This document shows, one piece after another, positions 8,392 through 16,891 of a stretch of DNA of 64,000 nt. The translations under genes and the position numbers were made by a program. The stretch is from CBDUEF01 sp018063485. GTDB lineage: Bacteria > Pseudomonadota > Alphaproteobacteria > Rhodobacterales > Rhodobacteraceae. The notes under the pieces are model-generated. The model was not told where the DNA came from. It made no database searches and was given only the letters and a program-made list of their open reading frames with translations. The stretch covers positions 124,001 to 188,000 of the forward strand of contig JBAOID010000016.1 of the NCBI GenBank assembly GCA_037045435.1, in the 5' to 3' direction. The first letter of the stretch is position 1. The number at the start of each line of letters is the position of its first letter.

Positions 8392-9324
8392 ATGTCGGTT
8401 CGTCCAATTGCCTTTTCCGCCCCCGGCCGCTTTTGGCGCGGCAATCTGCACACGCATTCCACGCGGTCAGACGGTGTGCTTGATCCGGCCGAAGTCTGCC
8501 GCCGTTATCGCGCCGAAGGCTATGACTTCATGGCGTTGACGGATCATTTCCTGGGACTTTGGAACTATCCGGTCGTGGACACCGTGCCCTATCGCACCGA
8601 TGATTTCACCACGCTTTCAGGTGCGGAATTGCATTCCGGGGCGATGCTGAACGGAGAGTTGTGGCACATTCTGGCCGTCGGTCTGCCCGCTGATTTCGCC
8701 CCCGGCAATGCACCGCATTTCACGCCTTTGCCTGATCAGGAAACCGGGCCCGAGATTGCAGCGCGGGCAGTTGCGGCGGGGGCTTTCGTGGCCATTGCAC
8801 ATCCGCAATGGTCGGGCCTGCGGCTGGAGGATGCCCGCAGCCTGACGGCGGCACATGCGGTGGAAATCTACAACCACGGCTGCGCCATGGGCTGTGACCG
8901 CCCGGATGGATTTGCCATCGCAGATCATCTGTTGTCCGAAGGCCGTAGGGTGTCACTGATCGCCACTGATGATGCACATTTCTCCGAGCCGGATCATTTT
9001 GGGGGATGGGTGATGGTGAAAGCGGCGGAAAACACACCAGAGGCACTGTTGGCGGCGCTGAAAGCAGGGGCGTTCTATTCGTCACAGGGGCCGCAATTGC
9101 ATGATGTGCGGCTGGAGGGGAAAGCCGTGATTGTTGAAAGCTCGGCGGCGGCGTCGGTGGTGGTGATGGGGCAGGGCACCGCGGCCAAGGGGGTGCATGG
9201 CCATTCGATGACCCGCACCAAAGTGCCGCTGGAGCGGATGGAGGGCAGCCCGTGGTTGCGCGTGGCGGTGATTGACTCCGCAGGGAAACGCGCCTGGTCG
9301 AACCCGATCTGGCGTGAGGCCTGA
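8392..9324 (+). CDS. PHP-domain metal-dependent phosphoesterase-like protein
   Basis: The protein opens MSVRPIAFSAPGRFWRGNLH and continues THSTRSDG, the first PHP metal motif. Further histidine and aspartate motifs are ALTDHFLG, FVAIAHPQWSG, EIYNHG and SLIATDDAHFS, so all metal ligands of the PHP barrel appear to be kept. ATG 8392 has GAGG nine bases upstream; a GTG four codons earlier is less likely. At 310 residues it fits the stand-alone PHP family. Its substrate is unknown. Confidence 0.85.
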   Translation: MSVRPIAFSAPGRFWRGNLHTHSTRSDGVLDPAEVCRRYRAEGYDFMALTDHFLGLWNYPVVDTVPYRTDDFTTLSGAELHSGAMLNGELWHILAVGLPADFAPGNAPHFTPLPDQETGPEIAARAVAAGAFVAIAHPQWSGLRLEDARSLTAAHAVEIYNHGCAMGCDRPDGFAIADHLLSEGRRVSLIATDDAHFSEPDHFGGWVMVKAAENTPEALLAALKAGAFYSSQGPQLHDVRLEGKAVIVESSAAASVVVMGQGTAAKGVHGHSMTRTKVPLERMEGSPWLRVAVIDSAGKRAWSNPIWREA

Positions 9325-9350
9325 TCGGGATCGGTTCCTTGGTCCGGCCA

Positions 9351-9370
9351 TCCGGGGGCTGGCCCCCGGA
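9351..9370. terminator. Perfect hairpin between convergent PHP and hutU genes
   Basis: TCCGGGGGC and GCCCCCGGA form a nine-pair stem with a two-base loop in the 74-base gap between genes that end toward each other. No T tract follows on the plus strand. It may act as a bidirectional terminator or be part of the intergenic repeat that follows at 9377. Confidence 0.5.
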
Positions 9371-9376
9371 CCCCCA

Positions 9377-9398
9377 GGATATTTCCAGACAGATGAAA
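9377..9398. repeat. Short intergenic repeat, copy 1 (GGATATTT..AGACAGATGAAA)
   Basis: This motif abuts the hutU stop. A near-identical copy lies at 19422-19442 between the two FAD dehydrogenase genes. Both are preceded by a C/G-rich run and a hairpin. Confidence 0.6.
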
Positions 9399-11081
9399 TC
9401 AGTTGCCCAGAATGCCCGGCAGCCGCAGATTGCAGTCTTTGGCGTGTTGAAGTGCAATATCATATCCTGCATCGGCATGGCGCATGACACCCGTGGCCGG
9501 ATCATTCCACAGCACATTGTGCAGGCGACGCGCGGCGTCATCGGTGCCATCGGCGCAGATCACCATGCCGGAATGTTGCGAAAAGCCCATGCCAACGCCG
9601 CCGCCGTGGTGCAGCGACACCCAGGTGGCACCGCTGGCCGTGTTCAAGAGCGCGTTCAGCAACGGCCAATCAGACACCGCATCCGAGCCGTCTTTCATCG
9701 CCTCTGTTTCACGGTTGGGTGAGGCGACCGAACCGGAATCGAGGTGATCGCGCCCGATGACGATCGGAGCCTTGAGTTCACCCGAGCGCACCATTTCGTT
9801 GAACATCAGGCCGGCCTTGTGGCGTTCGCCCAGACCAATCCAGCAGATCCGGGCGGGCAGGCCCTGAAAGGCGATACGCTCGGCGGCCATATCAAGCCAG
9901 CGGTGCAGGTGCTTGTTGTCGGGGAACAGCGTCTTCATCGCGGCATCGGTTTTGTAGATATCTTCGGGATCGCCCGAAAGGGCCACCCAACGAAACGGGC
10001 CGATGCCTTTGCAAAACAATGGCCGGATATAGGCGGGCACAAAGCCGGGGAAGGCGAAGGCGTTTTCAAGGCCTTCTTCTTTGGCAACCTGGCGGATGTT
10101 GTTGCCGTAATCCAGCGTTGGCACGCCGGCATTCCAGAAATCGACCATGGCTGCAACATGGATGCGCATTGAGGCACGGGCGGCTTTTTCCACCACCTTG
10201 GGGTTGGTTTCCTGCGTGGCGCGCCATTGTGCCACGCTCCAGCCTTGTGGCAGGTAGCCGTGCAGCGGATCATGCGCCGAGGTCTGATCGGTGACGATAT
10301 CGGGGCGGTGACCGCCTGCTTTCATGCGGCGATAAAGTTCGGGAAACACATCGGCAGCATTGCCGACAAGTCCCACGGATTTCGCCTCGCCTGCCGCAGT
10401 CCACTGATCAATCAGCGCCAGCGCTTCATCCAATGTATGAGCTTTTGCATCCAGGTATCTGGTACGAATACGAAAATCGACGCGCGTCTCATCGCATTCA
10501 ACGGCAAGACAGCAGGCCCCGGCCATCACGGCGGCAAGGGGTTGCGCGCCGCCCATGCCGCCCAGACCCCCGGTCAGCACCCAGCGCCCAGTCAGATTGC
10601 CATCATAGTGCTGACGGCCCGCCTCGGCAAAAGTCTCATAGGTGCCCTGCACGATGCCTTGGGTGCCGATGTAGATCCAGGAACCCGCCGTCATCTGGCC
10701 ATACATCGCCAGACCTTTCTTGTCGAGTTCGTTGAAATGGTCCCAGGTCGCCCAATGCGGCACCAGATTGGAGTTGGCGATCAGCACGCGCGGCGCGTCC
10801 TTGTGGGTGCGAAACACGCCCACAGGTTTGCCCGACTGCACCAGCAGGGTTTCATCGTCGTTCAGGGTTTTCAGGGTGGCAACGATCTTGTCGAAATCCT
10901 CCCAGGTGCGGGCCGCGCGACCGATGCCGCCGTAGACCACCAGCTCATGCGGGTTTTCGGCCACATCGGGGTGCAGGTTGTTCATCAGCATCCGCATCGG
11001 TGCTTCGGTCAACCAGCTTTTGGCGGTGATCTCGCTGCCGGTGGCGGGGTAGACATCGCGCAGGTTATGACGTTTGTTCAT
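9399..11081 (-). CDS. hutU: Urocanate hydratase
   Basis: An intact enzyme of 560 residues from ATG 11079-11081 (MNKRHNLRDVYPATGSEITA), with GAGAG upstream; a GTG four codons earlier overlaps the hutH stop and is an alternative. NAD-binding LTGGLGGMGGAQPLAAVMAG and the conserved ENAFAFPGFVPAYIRPLFCK are present, as are WIGLGERHKAG and WVSLHHGGGVGMG. It hydrates urocanate to imidazolonepropionate, step two of histidine catabolism, using NAD as prosthetic group. It is the last gene of the hutI-hutH-hutU leftward run. Confidence 0.97.
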   Translation of the reverse strand: MNKRHNLRDVYPATGSEITAKSWLTEAPMRMLMNNLHPDVAENPHELVVYGGIGRAARTWEDFDKIVATLKTLNDDETLLVQSGKPVGVFRTHKDAPRVLIANSNLVPHWATWDHFNELDKKGLAMYGQMTAGSWIYIGTQGIVQGTYETFAEAGRQHYDGNLTGRWVLTGGLGGMGGAQPLAAVMAGACCLAVECDETRVDFRIRTRYLDAKAHTLDEALALIDQWTAAGEAKSVGLVGNAADVFPELYRRMKAGGHRPDIVTDQTSAHDPLHGYLPQGWSVAQWRATQETNPKVVEKAARASMRIHVAAMVDFWNAGVPTLDYGNNIRQVAKEEGLENAFAFPGFVPAYIRPLFCKGIGPFRWVALSGDPEDIYKTDAAMKTLFPDNKHLHRWLDMAAERIAFQGLPARICWIGLGERHKAGLMFNEMVRSGELKAPIVIGRDHLDSGSVASPNRETEAMKDGSDAVSDWPLLNALLNTASGATWVSLHHGGGVGMGFSQHSGMVICADGTDDAARRLHNVLWNDPATGVMRHADAGYDIALQHAKDCNLRLPGILGN

Positions 11082-11089
11082 GGTCGCTC

Positions 11090-12623
11090 TCACAATTGCG
11101 GAAGGGTTACGGCGGCGGCTTGTGCCAAAGCGCCCGTGGTGATCATCTCGGCAGCGGCCAGCAGATCGGGGGCCATATAGCGATCATCGCCCAGACTGGC
11201 GACACGGCTGCGCAGCGCCGCGACCACTCCTTGCAGCGGAAGCGAGGTGGTAAGCGGCGCACGGAACTCGATGCCCTGAGCGGCGCAAATCGCCTCGACA
11301 CCAAGGATTACCGCAAGGTTCTCGTTCATCCGCCTCAAACGCCGGGCACCATGGGCGGCCATCGAGACGTGATCCTCTTGGTTGGCGCTGGTTGGGGTGG
11401 AATCGGTGACGGTGGGATGGGCCAGATGCTTGTTTTCGCTCATCAAAGCCGCGGTGGTGACTTCGGCGATCATCAGGCCCGAGTTCAGACCCGGACGCGG
11501 GGTAAGAAAGGCAGGAAGGTCGAAACTCAGCACCGGATCGACCATCAGCGCCACCCGACGCTGAGAGATTGCGCCTATTTCCGAAAGCGCCAGTGCGATC
11601 ATATCGGCGGCAAAGCCCACGGGTTCGGCGTGGAAATTGCCCCCCGACACGATCAGGCCCGCCCCGGTCAGCACCAAGGGATTGTCGGTGGCGGCGTTGG
11701 CCTCGATCTCAAGGGTGTGGGCGGCCATGCGCAACACATCCATCGCGGCCCCGGTCACTTGCGGCTGGCAGCGGATGCAATAGGGGTCTTGCACGCGGGT
11801 ATCGCCCATCGCGGTGGCTTTCACGGATCACTGAGCCATCAAGCAGCGCGCGCATCACTGCCGCCGCTTCGATCTGGCCCGCATGGCCGCGCAGGCTGTG
11901 GATTTCGGGTTGCAGAGGGGCGGTTGAACCCATGATCGCATCTGTCGAGAGCGCCGAGGTCACCAGCGCCGATTGTGCCGCCGTCCAGCCATCGAACAGG
12001 CCAGCCAGCGCGTAGGCGGTGGAAAACTGCGTGCCGTTGATCAGCGCAAGACCCTCTTTCGGCCCCAAGACAACCGGGCTTAGCCCGGCGGCTTTCAAGG
12101 CATCGGCCCCCGCCATCACCTTGCCCTGAAATTCCGCTTCGCCATGGCCGATCATCGCCGCCGTCATATGCGCCAGCGGGGCCAGATCACCCGAGGCGCC
12201 AACCGAGCCCTGGGCCGGAATAATGGGCGTGACACCTGCCGCCAGCATCGCTTCGATCAGTGCAATCACCTCCCAGCGCACACCGGATGCGCCCCGGCCA
12301 AGCGACAGCAGTTTCAGCGTCATCATCAGCCGGGCCACAGGGCGCGGCATCGGATCACCAACGCCGCAGCAATGCGACAAGATCAGGTTTCTTTGAAGTG
12401 TTGCAGTGTCTTGCGGCGCGATCTTGAGGCTGGCCAATTTGCCAAAGCCGGTGTTTACGCCGTAAACGGCTTCGGTTCCGGCGGCGGCCCTGGCGATGGC
12501 GGCGGCAGCACGGTCAACGCCCTCGCGGGCCGATGCGTGCAGGCTTGACGGCGATTCATGCCGGTAAATGCGCTCCAGTTGCGCCAGCTTGGTTTCACCG
12601 GGGGAGAGGATTTCAAGCGTCAA
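11090..12623 (-). CDS. hutH: Histidine ammonia-lyase (one frameshift)
   Basis: Two frames (363 and 244 codons long as read) join into one HutH near 11804, where GGG stands for an expected GG in ...RDG-GDTRVQDPYCIR. The Ala-Ser-Gly triad that cyclises to the MIO cofactor is visible in QGSVGASGDLAPLAH at about residues 143-145. YGVNTGFG and the STDAIMGSTAPLQPEIHSLR region also fit. Translation probably starts at TTG 12621-12623, with GGAGG just upstream, inside the end of hutI: the first ten codons overlap hutI, a coupled arrangement. It deaminates histidine to urocanate. Confidence 0.93.
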
Positions 12624-13812
12624 AGCGACCTCCAAAAATGCGGGCGTGAAGGGGCGTGGCCCCAATGCGGTAGGAAAGTTCGGCGGGGTGATTTGCGTCC
12701 CAAATGGCCAGATCGGCGCGCAGGCCGGGGGCAATCTTGCCGCGATCTTGCAGCCCAAGCGCGCGGGCGGCGTGGAGTGTGACACCTTGCAGGGCCTCAA
12801 GCGGTGTCATCCGAAACAGGGTGCAGGCCATGTTCATCGCCAAAGTCAGCGAAGTGATGGGTGATGAGCCGGGGTTGCAATCGGTGGCCACCGCCATCGG
12901 AACCCCGGCGGCGCGCAGGGCAGCAATCGGCGGACTTTGGGTTTCGCGCAGGGTATAAAAGGCACCAGGCAGGATCACCGCGACCGAACCGCTGGCAGCA
13001 AGGGCGGCAATACCATCCGGCCCCAGATATTCCAGATGATCGGCCGATAGTGCGCCAAAACGGGCGGCCAGCACGGCACCTTTCAGATCGGAAAGCTGTT
13101 CGGCATGCAGTTTGACCGGCAAATCCAATTCCGCTGCCACGGTGAAAACACGCTCGATTTCAGCAGGCGAAAAGGCGATGCCCTCGCAAAAGCCGTCCAC
13201 CGCATCGACCAGCCCCTGGTCATGGGCCGCGCGCAAGGATGGGATCACAACAGCATCAATGTATTCCGCGGCCCGCCCCTTGAACTCGGGCGGCACCGCA
13301 TGGGCGGCGAGGTGGGTGGTTATCACATGCACCGGGCGCGCTTGCGCCACCGCCCGCGCCACCCGCAGCATTTTCAGCTCATCGGCGATGGTCAGCCCAT
13401 AGCCCGATTTGATTTCGATGGTGCCCGCCCCCCCGGCGATGATCTGATCGGCGCGTCCCAAAGCCTGCTGCAACAGATTGGCCTCATCTGCCGCCCTTGT
13501 GGCGGTGACTGTGGAAAGTATCCCGCCACCAGCGCGCGCCACCTCTTCGTAACTGGCACCGTTCAGACGCATCTCGAATTCCGCCGCACGGTCGCCACCG
13601 AAAACGATATGGGTATGGCAATCAATCAGGGCAGGCGTGACCAGCCGACCGCCCAGATCGTGGACAGGCAGGGCTGCGAATTCGACGGGTAGGTCAGCAA
13701 CTGGCCCGGCCCAGGCAATCGCATCGCCCCTAAGAGCAACTGCCGCGTTTTTGATCAGGCCGTAGCCATCACTCATCGTCGCCAGCGTTGTATTTGTCAG
13801 AAGAATCGTCAT
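12613..13812 (-). CDS. hutI: Imidazolonepropionase
   Basis: Begins MTILLTNTTLATMSDGYGLI at ATG 13810-13812 (399 residues). Amidohydrolase metal motif DCHTHIVFGGDRAAEFE, AEQLSDLKGAV, SADHLEYL and VATDCNPGSSPITSL are all in place. The enzyme opens the imidazolone ring to N-formimino-glutamate. It is the promoter-proximal gene of the leftward hut run, divergent from hutF. Confidence 0.96.
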   Translation of the reverse strand: MTILLTNTTLATMSDGYGLIKNAAVALRGDAIAWAGPVADLPVEFAALPVHDLGGRLVTPALIDCHTHIVFGGDRAAEFEMRLNGASYEEVARAGGGILSTVTATRAADEANLLQQALGRADQIIAGGAGTIEIKSGYGLTIADELKMLRVARAVAQARPVHVITTHLAAHAVPPEFKGRAAEYIDAVVIPSLRAAHDQGLVDAVDGFCEGIAFSPAEIERVFTVAAELDLPVKLHAEQLSDLKGAVLAARFGALSADHLEYLGPDGIAALAASGSVAVILPGAFYTLRETQSPPIAALRAAGVPMAVATDCNPGSSPITSLTLAMNMACTLFRMTPLEALQGVTLHAARALGLQDRGKIAPGLRADLAIWDANHPAELSYRIGATPLHARIFGGRFDA

Positions 13813-13822
13813 CGGACTTGCC

Positions 13823-13858
13823 TTATGTCTGCGCTTGTCGTTATTATGTCTGCACATA
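13823..13858. promoter_or_regulatory. Direct repeats and palindrome in the hutI-hutF gap: candidate HutC operator
   Basis: The 72-base divergent gap holds TTATGTCTGC twice, at 13823-13832 and 13844-13853. The start-to-start spacing is exactly 21 bases (two helical turns). The second copy lies in a palindrome TATGT-CTGC-ACATA (13845-13858). The spacing, symmetry and the hutC gene at the end of the hutF run make this the likely repressor site for both directions. Confidence 0.6.
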
Positions 13859-13884
13859 TGACGGCGAGTCAAGTGAGGTTCAAC

Positions 13885-15243
13885 ATGGCAATCCTGCACG
13901 CAAAGACGGCTCTGTTGCCCGATGGCTGGGCGCATGAGGTTCAGGTGGTGCTGGCACAAGGGCGGATCGTGTCAGTTGTTGCAGGCGCGAAACCGGCGGG
14001 GCAGGTGGTGGATTGCTTGCTGCCAGCGATGGTGAACCTGCATTCGCACAGCTTTCAGCGCGCCATGGCGGGGATGACCGAAAGCCGTTTTGCCGGGAAA
14101 GACAGTTTTTGGTCCTGGCGCACCTTGATGTATCGCTTTCTGGACCGTTTGACGCCAGAGGATGTCGAGGCGATTGCCGCCATGGTCATGCTCGAGATGG
14201 CCGAGGCGGGGTATGCGGCGGTGGCCGAATTCCACTATCTGCACCACGCGCCGGGGGGCGGCACCTATGATGACCTGGCCGAAATGACAGGCCGGATTGC
14301 GGCGGCGGCGGCGGAAACCGGGTTGGGGCTGACCCATCTGCCGGTGCTTTATGAACGTGGCGGCTGTGATGGCCGGGCATTGACCACCGGTCAATTGCGG
14401 TTCGGCAATGACCCTGACCGGTATGAGGCGCTTTGGCAGGCGGCGGCCAAGTCGCTGAAACCCTTGCCGGCCGACACGATTTTGGGCGTTGCGCCTCATT
14501 CCTTGCGGGCGGCCTCGCCCGAAGGCATCCTCCGGCTTGCCGCCCTTGCGCCCGATACCCCGATTCACATCCATGTTGCCGAGCAATTGGCCGAAGTTGA
14601 TGAGGTGCTGTCGCATACCGGCCAGCGCCCGGTCGAGTGGCTGCTGGCTCACCATGATCTGACCCCGCGCTGGTGCTTGATCCATGCCACCCAGATGGCT
14701 CCGCCGGAAACCCTTGCAATGGCCGCCAGCGGGGCTGTTGCCGGGCTGTGCCCGATCACCGAGGCCAATCTGGGCGACGGCATCTTTGACGGTGCGCGCT
14801 ATGTCGGGGCAGGCGGGCATTTTGGGGTGGGGTCTGACAGCAATGTCAGGATTTCGCTGTCGGAAGAGCTGCGGTTGCTGGAATACTCGCAGCGCCTTGC
14901 CTTGAAAGGCCGCACCATTCTGGCCGAACCGGGGCGTTCTACCGGTCGCGTGCTGTATGAAGGTGCTTGCCGGGGCGGGGCCCTTGCAGGCGGGCGGCAA
15001 TCAGGCCAGATTGCAGTGGGATCATGGGCCGATCTGATGGCGCTGGATTGTTCCGGCCCCGATCTTGGCCCAAGCCAAGGGGATCAGATTTTGGACACGT
15101 TCATCTTTGCCGGGGATGACCGCATGGTGCGTGAGCTGTGGTCTGCTGGTCGCCATCTGATTCATCAGGGCCGCCATGCCAAGGCCGATGCGATCCGCGC
15201 GCGTTACGGCGCAGCAATGGCCCGGCTGCGGGCCGCACTATGA
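13885..15243 (+). CDS. hutF: Formimidoylglutamate deiminase
   Basis: From ATG 13885 (GAGG upstream) the protein has 452 residues. Amidohydrolase metal residues appear in LHSHSFQRAMAGMTE, IHIHVAEQ, GLCPITEANLGDGIFD and GSDSNVRISLSEELRLLEYS. The last two are typical of HutF rather than of guanine deaminase. It converts N-formimino-glutamate to N-formyl-glutamate and ammonia, so this organism uses the five-step hut route; the last enzyme, hutG, is not in the window. The stop overlaps the hutC ATG as ATGA. Confidence 0.95.
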   Translation: MAILHAKTALLPDGWAHEVQVVLAQGRIVSVVAGAKPAGQVVDCLLPAMVNLHSHSFQRAMAGMTESRFAGKDSFWSWRTLMYRFLDRLTPEDVEAIAAMVMLEMAEAGYAAVAEFHYLHHAPGGGTYDDLAEMTGRIAAAAAETGLGLTHLPVLYERGGCDGRALTTGQLRFGNDPDRYEALWQAAAKSLKPLPADTILGVAPHSLRAASPEGILRLAALAPDTPIHIHVAEQLAEVDEVLSHTGQRPVEWLLAHHDLTPRWCLIHATQMAPPETLAMAASGAVAGLCPITEANLGDGIFDGARYVGAGGHFGVGSDSNVRISLSEELRLLEYSQRLALKGRTILAEPGRSTGRVLYEGACRGGALAGGRQSGQIAVGSWADLMALDCSGPDLGPSQGDQILDTFIFAGDDRMVRELWSAGRHLIHQGRHAKADAIRARYGAAMARLRAAL

Positions 15244-15938
15244 CGGCGGGTAATCCCAAAGGCTGGGGCGAGATCCGGGTTGAAGTGCTGCGCCGCATCC
15301 GCGAACGCATCTGGCCACCCGGCGAGTTGATCCCGTCTGAGGAAGCGCTGGCCGTGGAATTTTGCTGCGCACGCGCCACTGTCAACCGGGCCTTGCGCGA
15401 ATTGGCCGAAGCGGGGGTGCTGGAGCGGCGCCGCAAGGCCGGAACCCGTGTGACCGCGCTGCCGATCCGCAAGGCCACGCTGGATATTCCGGTGATTCGC
15501 CAAGAGGTTGAGGCGCGCGGTGAGGTTCACAGCTTTCGGCTGTTGCAACAGGTGACGGGCGCCCCGCCGGTGCCGGTCACCGCGCGGCTGGGCCTGCCTG
15601 CGGGGGCGAAATTGCTTTATGTCGAAACCCTGCATCTGGCCAATAACGCGCCCTTTGTTCATGAAACGCGCTGGCTGAACCCTGCGGCGATTGAGGCGGA
15701 ACTGCCCAGCTTTGCCACGATCAGCGCCAACGAGTGGTTGGTGGCGCATGTCACTTATCATTCCGGCAATATTGCCTTTTCCGCAGCGCCCGCGCGCCCG
15801 CGTGAGGCGGCTGTTCTGGGGGTGAAGATGGGCACGGCCTTGTTCATCACCGAGCGCGAAACCTGGACAGCAACCGCGCCGATCACGCTTGTGCGGCTGG
15901 CCCATGTGCCGGGCTACAAAGTGCAAACCACGGTTTAG
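15240..15938 (+). CDS. hutC: GntR/HutC-family repressor of the hut genes
   Basis: 232 residues from an ATG overlapping the hutF stop. The N-terminal winged helix reads PPGELIPSEEALAVEFCCAR and ATVNRALRELAEAGVLERRR. The C-terminal UTRA effector domain runs from about residue 85, with RLGLPAGAKLLYVETLHLAN and PGYKVQTTV at the end. HutC repressors bind urocanate and release the hut operators. Its position in the operon and the operator-like repeats at 13823-13858 agree. Confidence 0.93.
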   Translation: MTAGNPKGWGEIRVEVLRRIRERIWPPGELIPSEEALAVEFCCARATVNRALRELAEAGVLERRRKAGTRVTALPIRKATLDIPVIRQEVEARGEVHSFRLLQQVTGAPPVPVTARLGLPAGAKLLYVETLHLANNAPFVHETRWLNPAAIEAELPSFATISANEWLVAHVTYHSGNIAFSAAPARPREAAVLGVKMGTALFITERETWTATAPITLVRLAHVPGYKVQTTV

Positions 15939-16792
15939 GACAGTTTGCTTGCCAATCGCCTTTGCACGATGCGCAACAATTTGCGGTGCAACGGATTCAA
16001 GCGGTGGCGCAGGTGCATTGCGGCAAAAGTCGGCTGGCGCAATAGAGGCGCATCGCTGACCAGCCGGAACCGTCCAGTTTCCAGCATGGCCGCCGCCGAT
16101 CGTTGCAGCACATAGCCTGCCCCTCCCATTGCCCGCAACAGCGAGGCCACAGTGGCGCTTTGCCCGACGGACAGATTGGAAACCGTAAGTTGCGGCATCA
16201 ACTCGCGTTGCATGGCGGCGAAAGCCGGCGAAAAATGGCCGAACACAAAGCTGCCGGGTGCCACTTCGGCCATCACCTCGGCGTCAGAGCTGATCATCAC
16301 ATAGGCCACATCGCCGACGGAATCGAAATGCAGATCGGGGTGAGGTTGCGGGCTGAACATCAGCGCGAAATCCAGCGCTCCGCTCAGAAGATCGGCGCTC
16401 ATCTGGTTGGAATAATCCGGCTCGATGTAAAAGGCGGTATCGGGAAAGCTGCGGCGAAAATCGGCAATCCACTCGCCAATATGCTGGGCCGAAAGATCGT
16501 TCTGAATCCCCAGCCGTACCAGATGCGCCGCACGGTCCGGCACCTGAATGCGCCGACGGGCCTCATTCCATTCATGGCGCAGATAGCGCGCGTGTTGTTC
16601 AAACCGCTTGCCCTCGATTGTCAGATCGGTGCCCGCACGGGATCGGTTGAACAGCCGCGCCCCAAGGGCGGCTTCCAGCGCCTGCACCCGCGCCGATACG
16701 GTGGATTGCGTGATCGACAGCCGCTCGGCAGTGCGGTGAAAGCTGCGGCTTTCGACAAGGTCGAGAAAGGTTTCCAGAAGATCAATCTGCAT
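15935..16792 (-). CDS. LysR family transcriptional regulator
   Basis: From ATG 16790-16792 the protein (285 residues) reads MQIDLLETFLDLVESRSFHR, then TAERLSITQSTVSARVQALE, a standard LysR DNA-binding helix. The effector domain begins AAHLVRLGIQNDLSAQHIGE. It is divergent from the FAD/GcvT dehydrogenase run, which it probably controls, and tail-overlaps hutC by four bases. Confidence 0.9.
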   Translation of the reverse strand: MQIDLLETFLDLVESRSFHRTAERLSITQSTVSARVQALEAALGARLFNRSRAGTDLTIEGKRFEQHARYLRHEWNEARRRIQVPDRAAHLVRLGIQNDLSAQHIGEWIADFRRSFPDTAFYIEPDYSNQMSADLLSGALDFALMFSPQPHPDLHFDSVGDVAYVMISSDAEVMAEVAPGSFVFGHFSPAFAAMQRELMPQLTVSNLSVGQSATVASLLRAMGGAGYVLQRSAAAMLETGRFRLVSDAPLLRQPTFAAMHLRHRLNPLHRKLLRIVQRRLASKLS

Positions 16793-16801
16793 GGCGCTCT
16801 C

Positions 16802-16820
16802 TGATCGGATTTTTCGATCA
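16802..16820. promoter_or_regulatory. Inverted repeat in the LysR / dehydrogenase divergent gap
   Basis: TGATCG-N7-CGATCA lies in the 99-base gap, ten bases before the LysR start on the other strand. Its symmetry and place suit a LysR operator. Confidence 0.45.
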
Positions 16821-16891
16821 ATAACCCGCTCTGGCCTGAATTGAAAGCCCGCTGCCTTCTGCCATACTGCTGCCCAAAGGCGGAGCATGTC

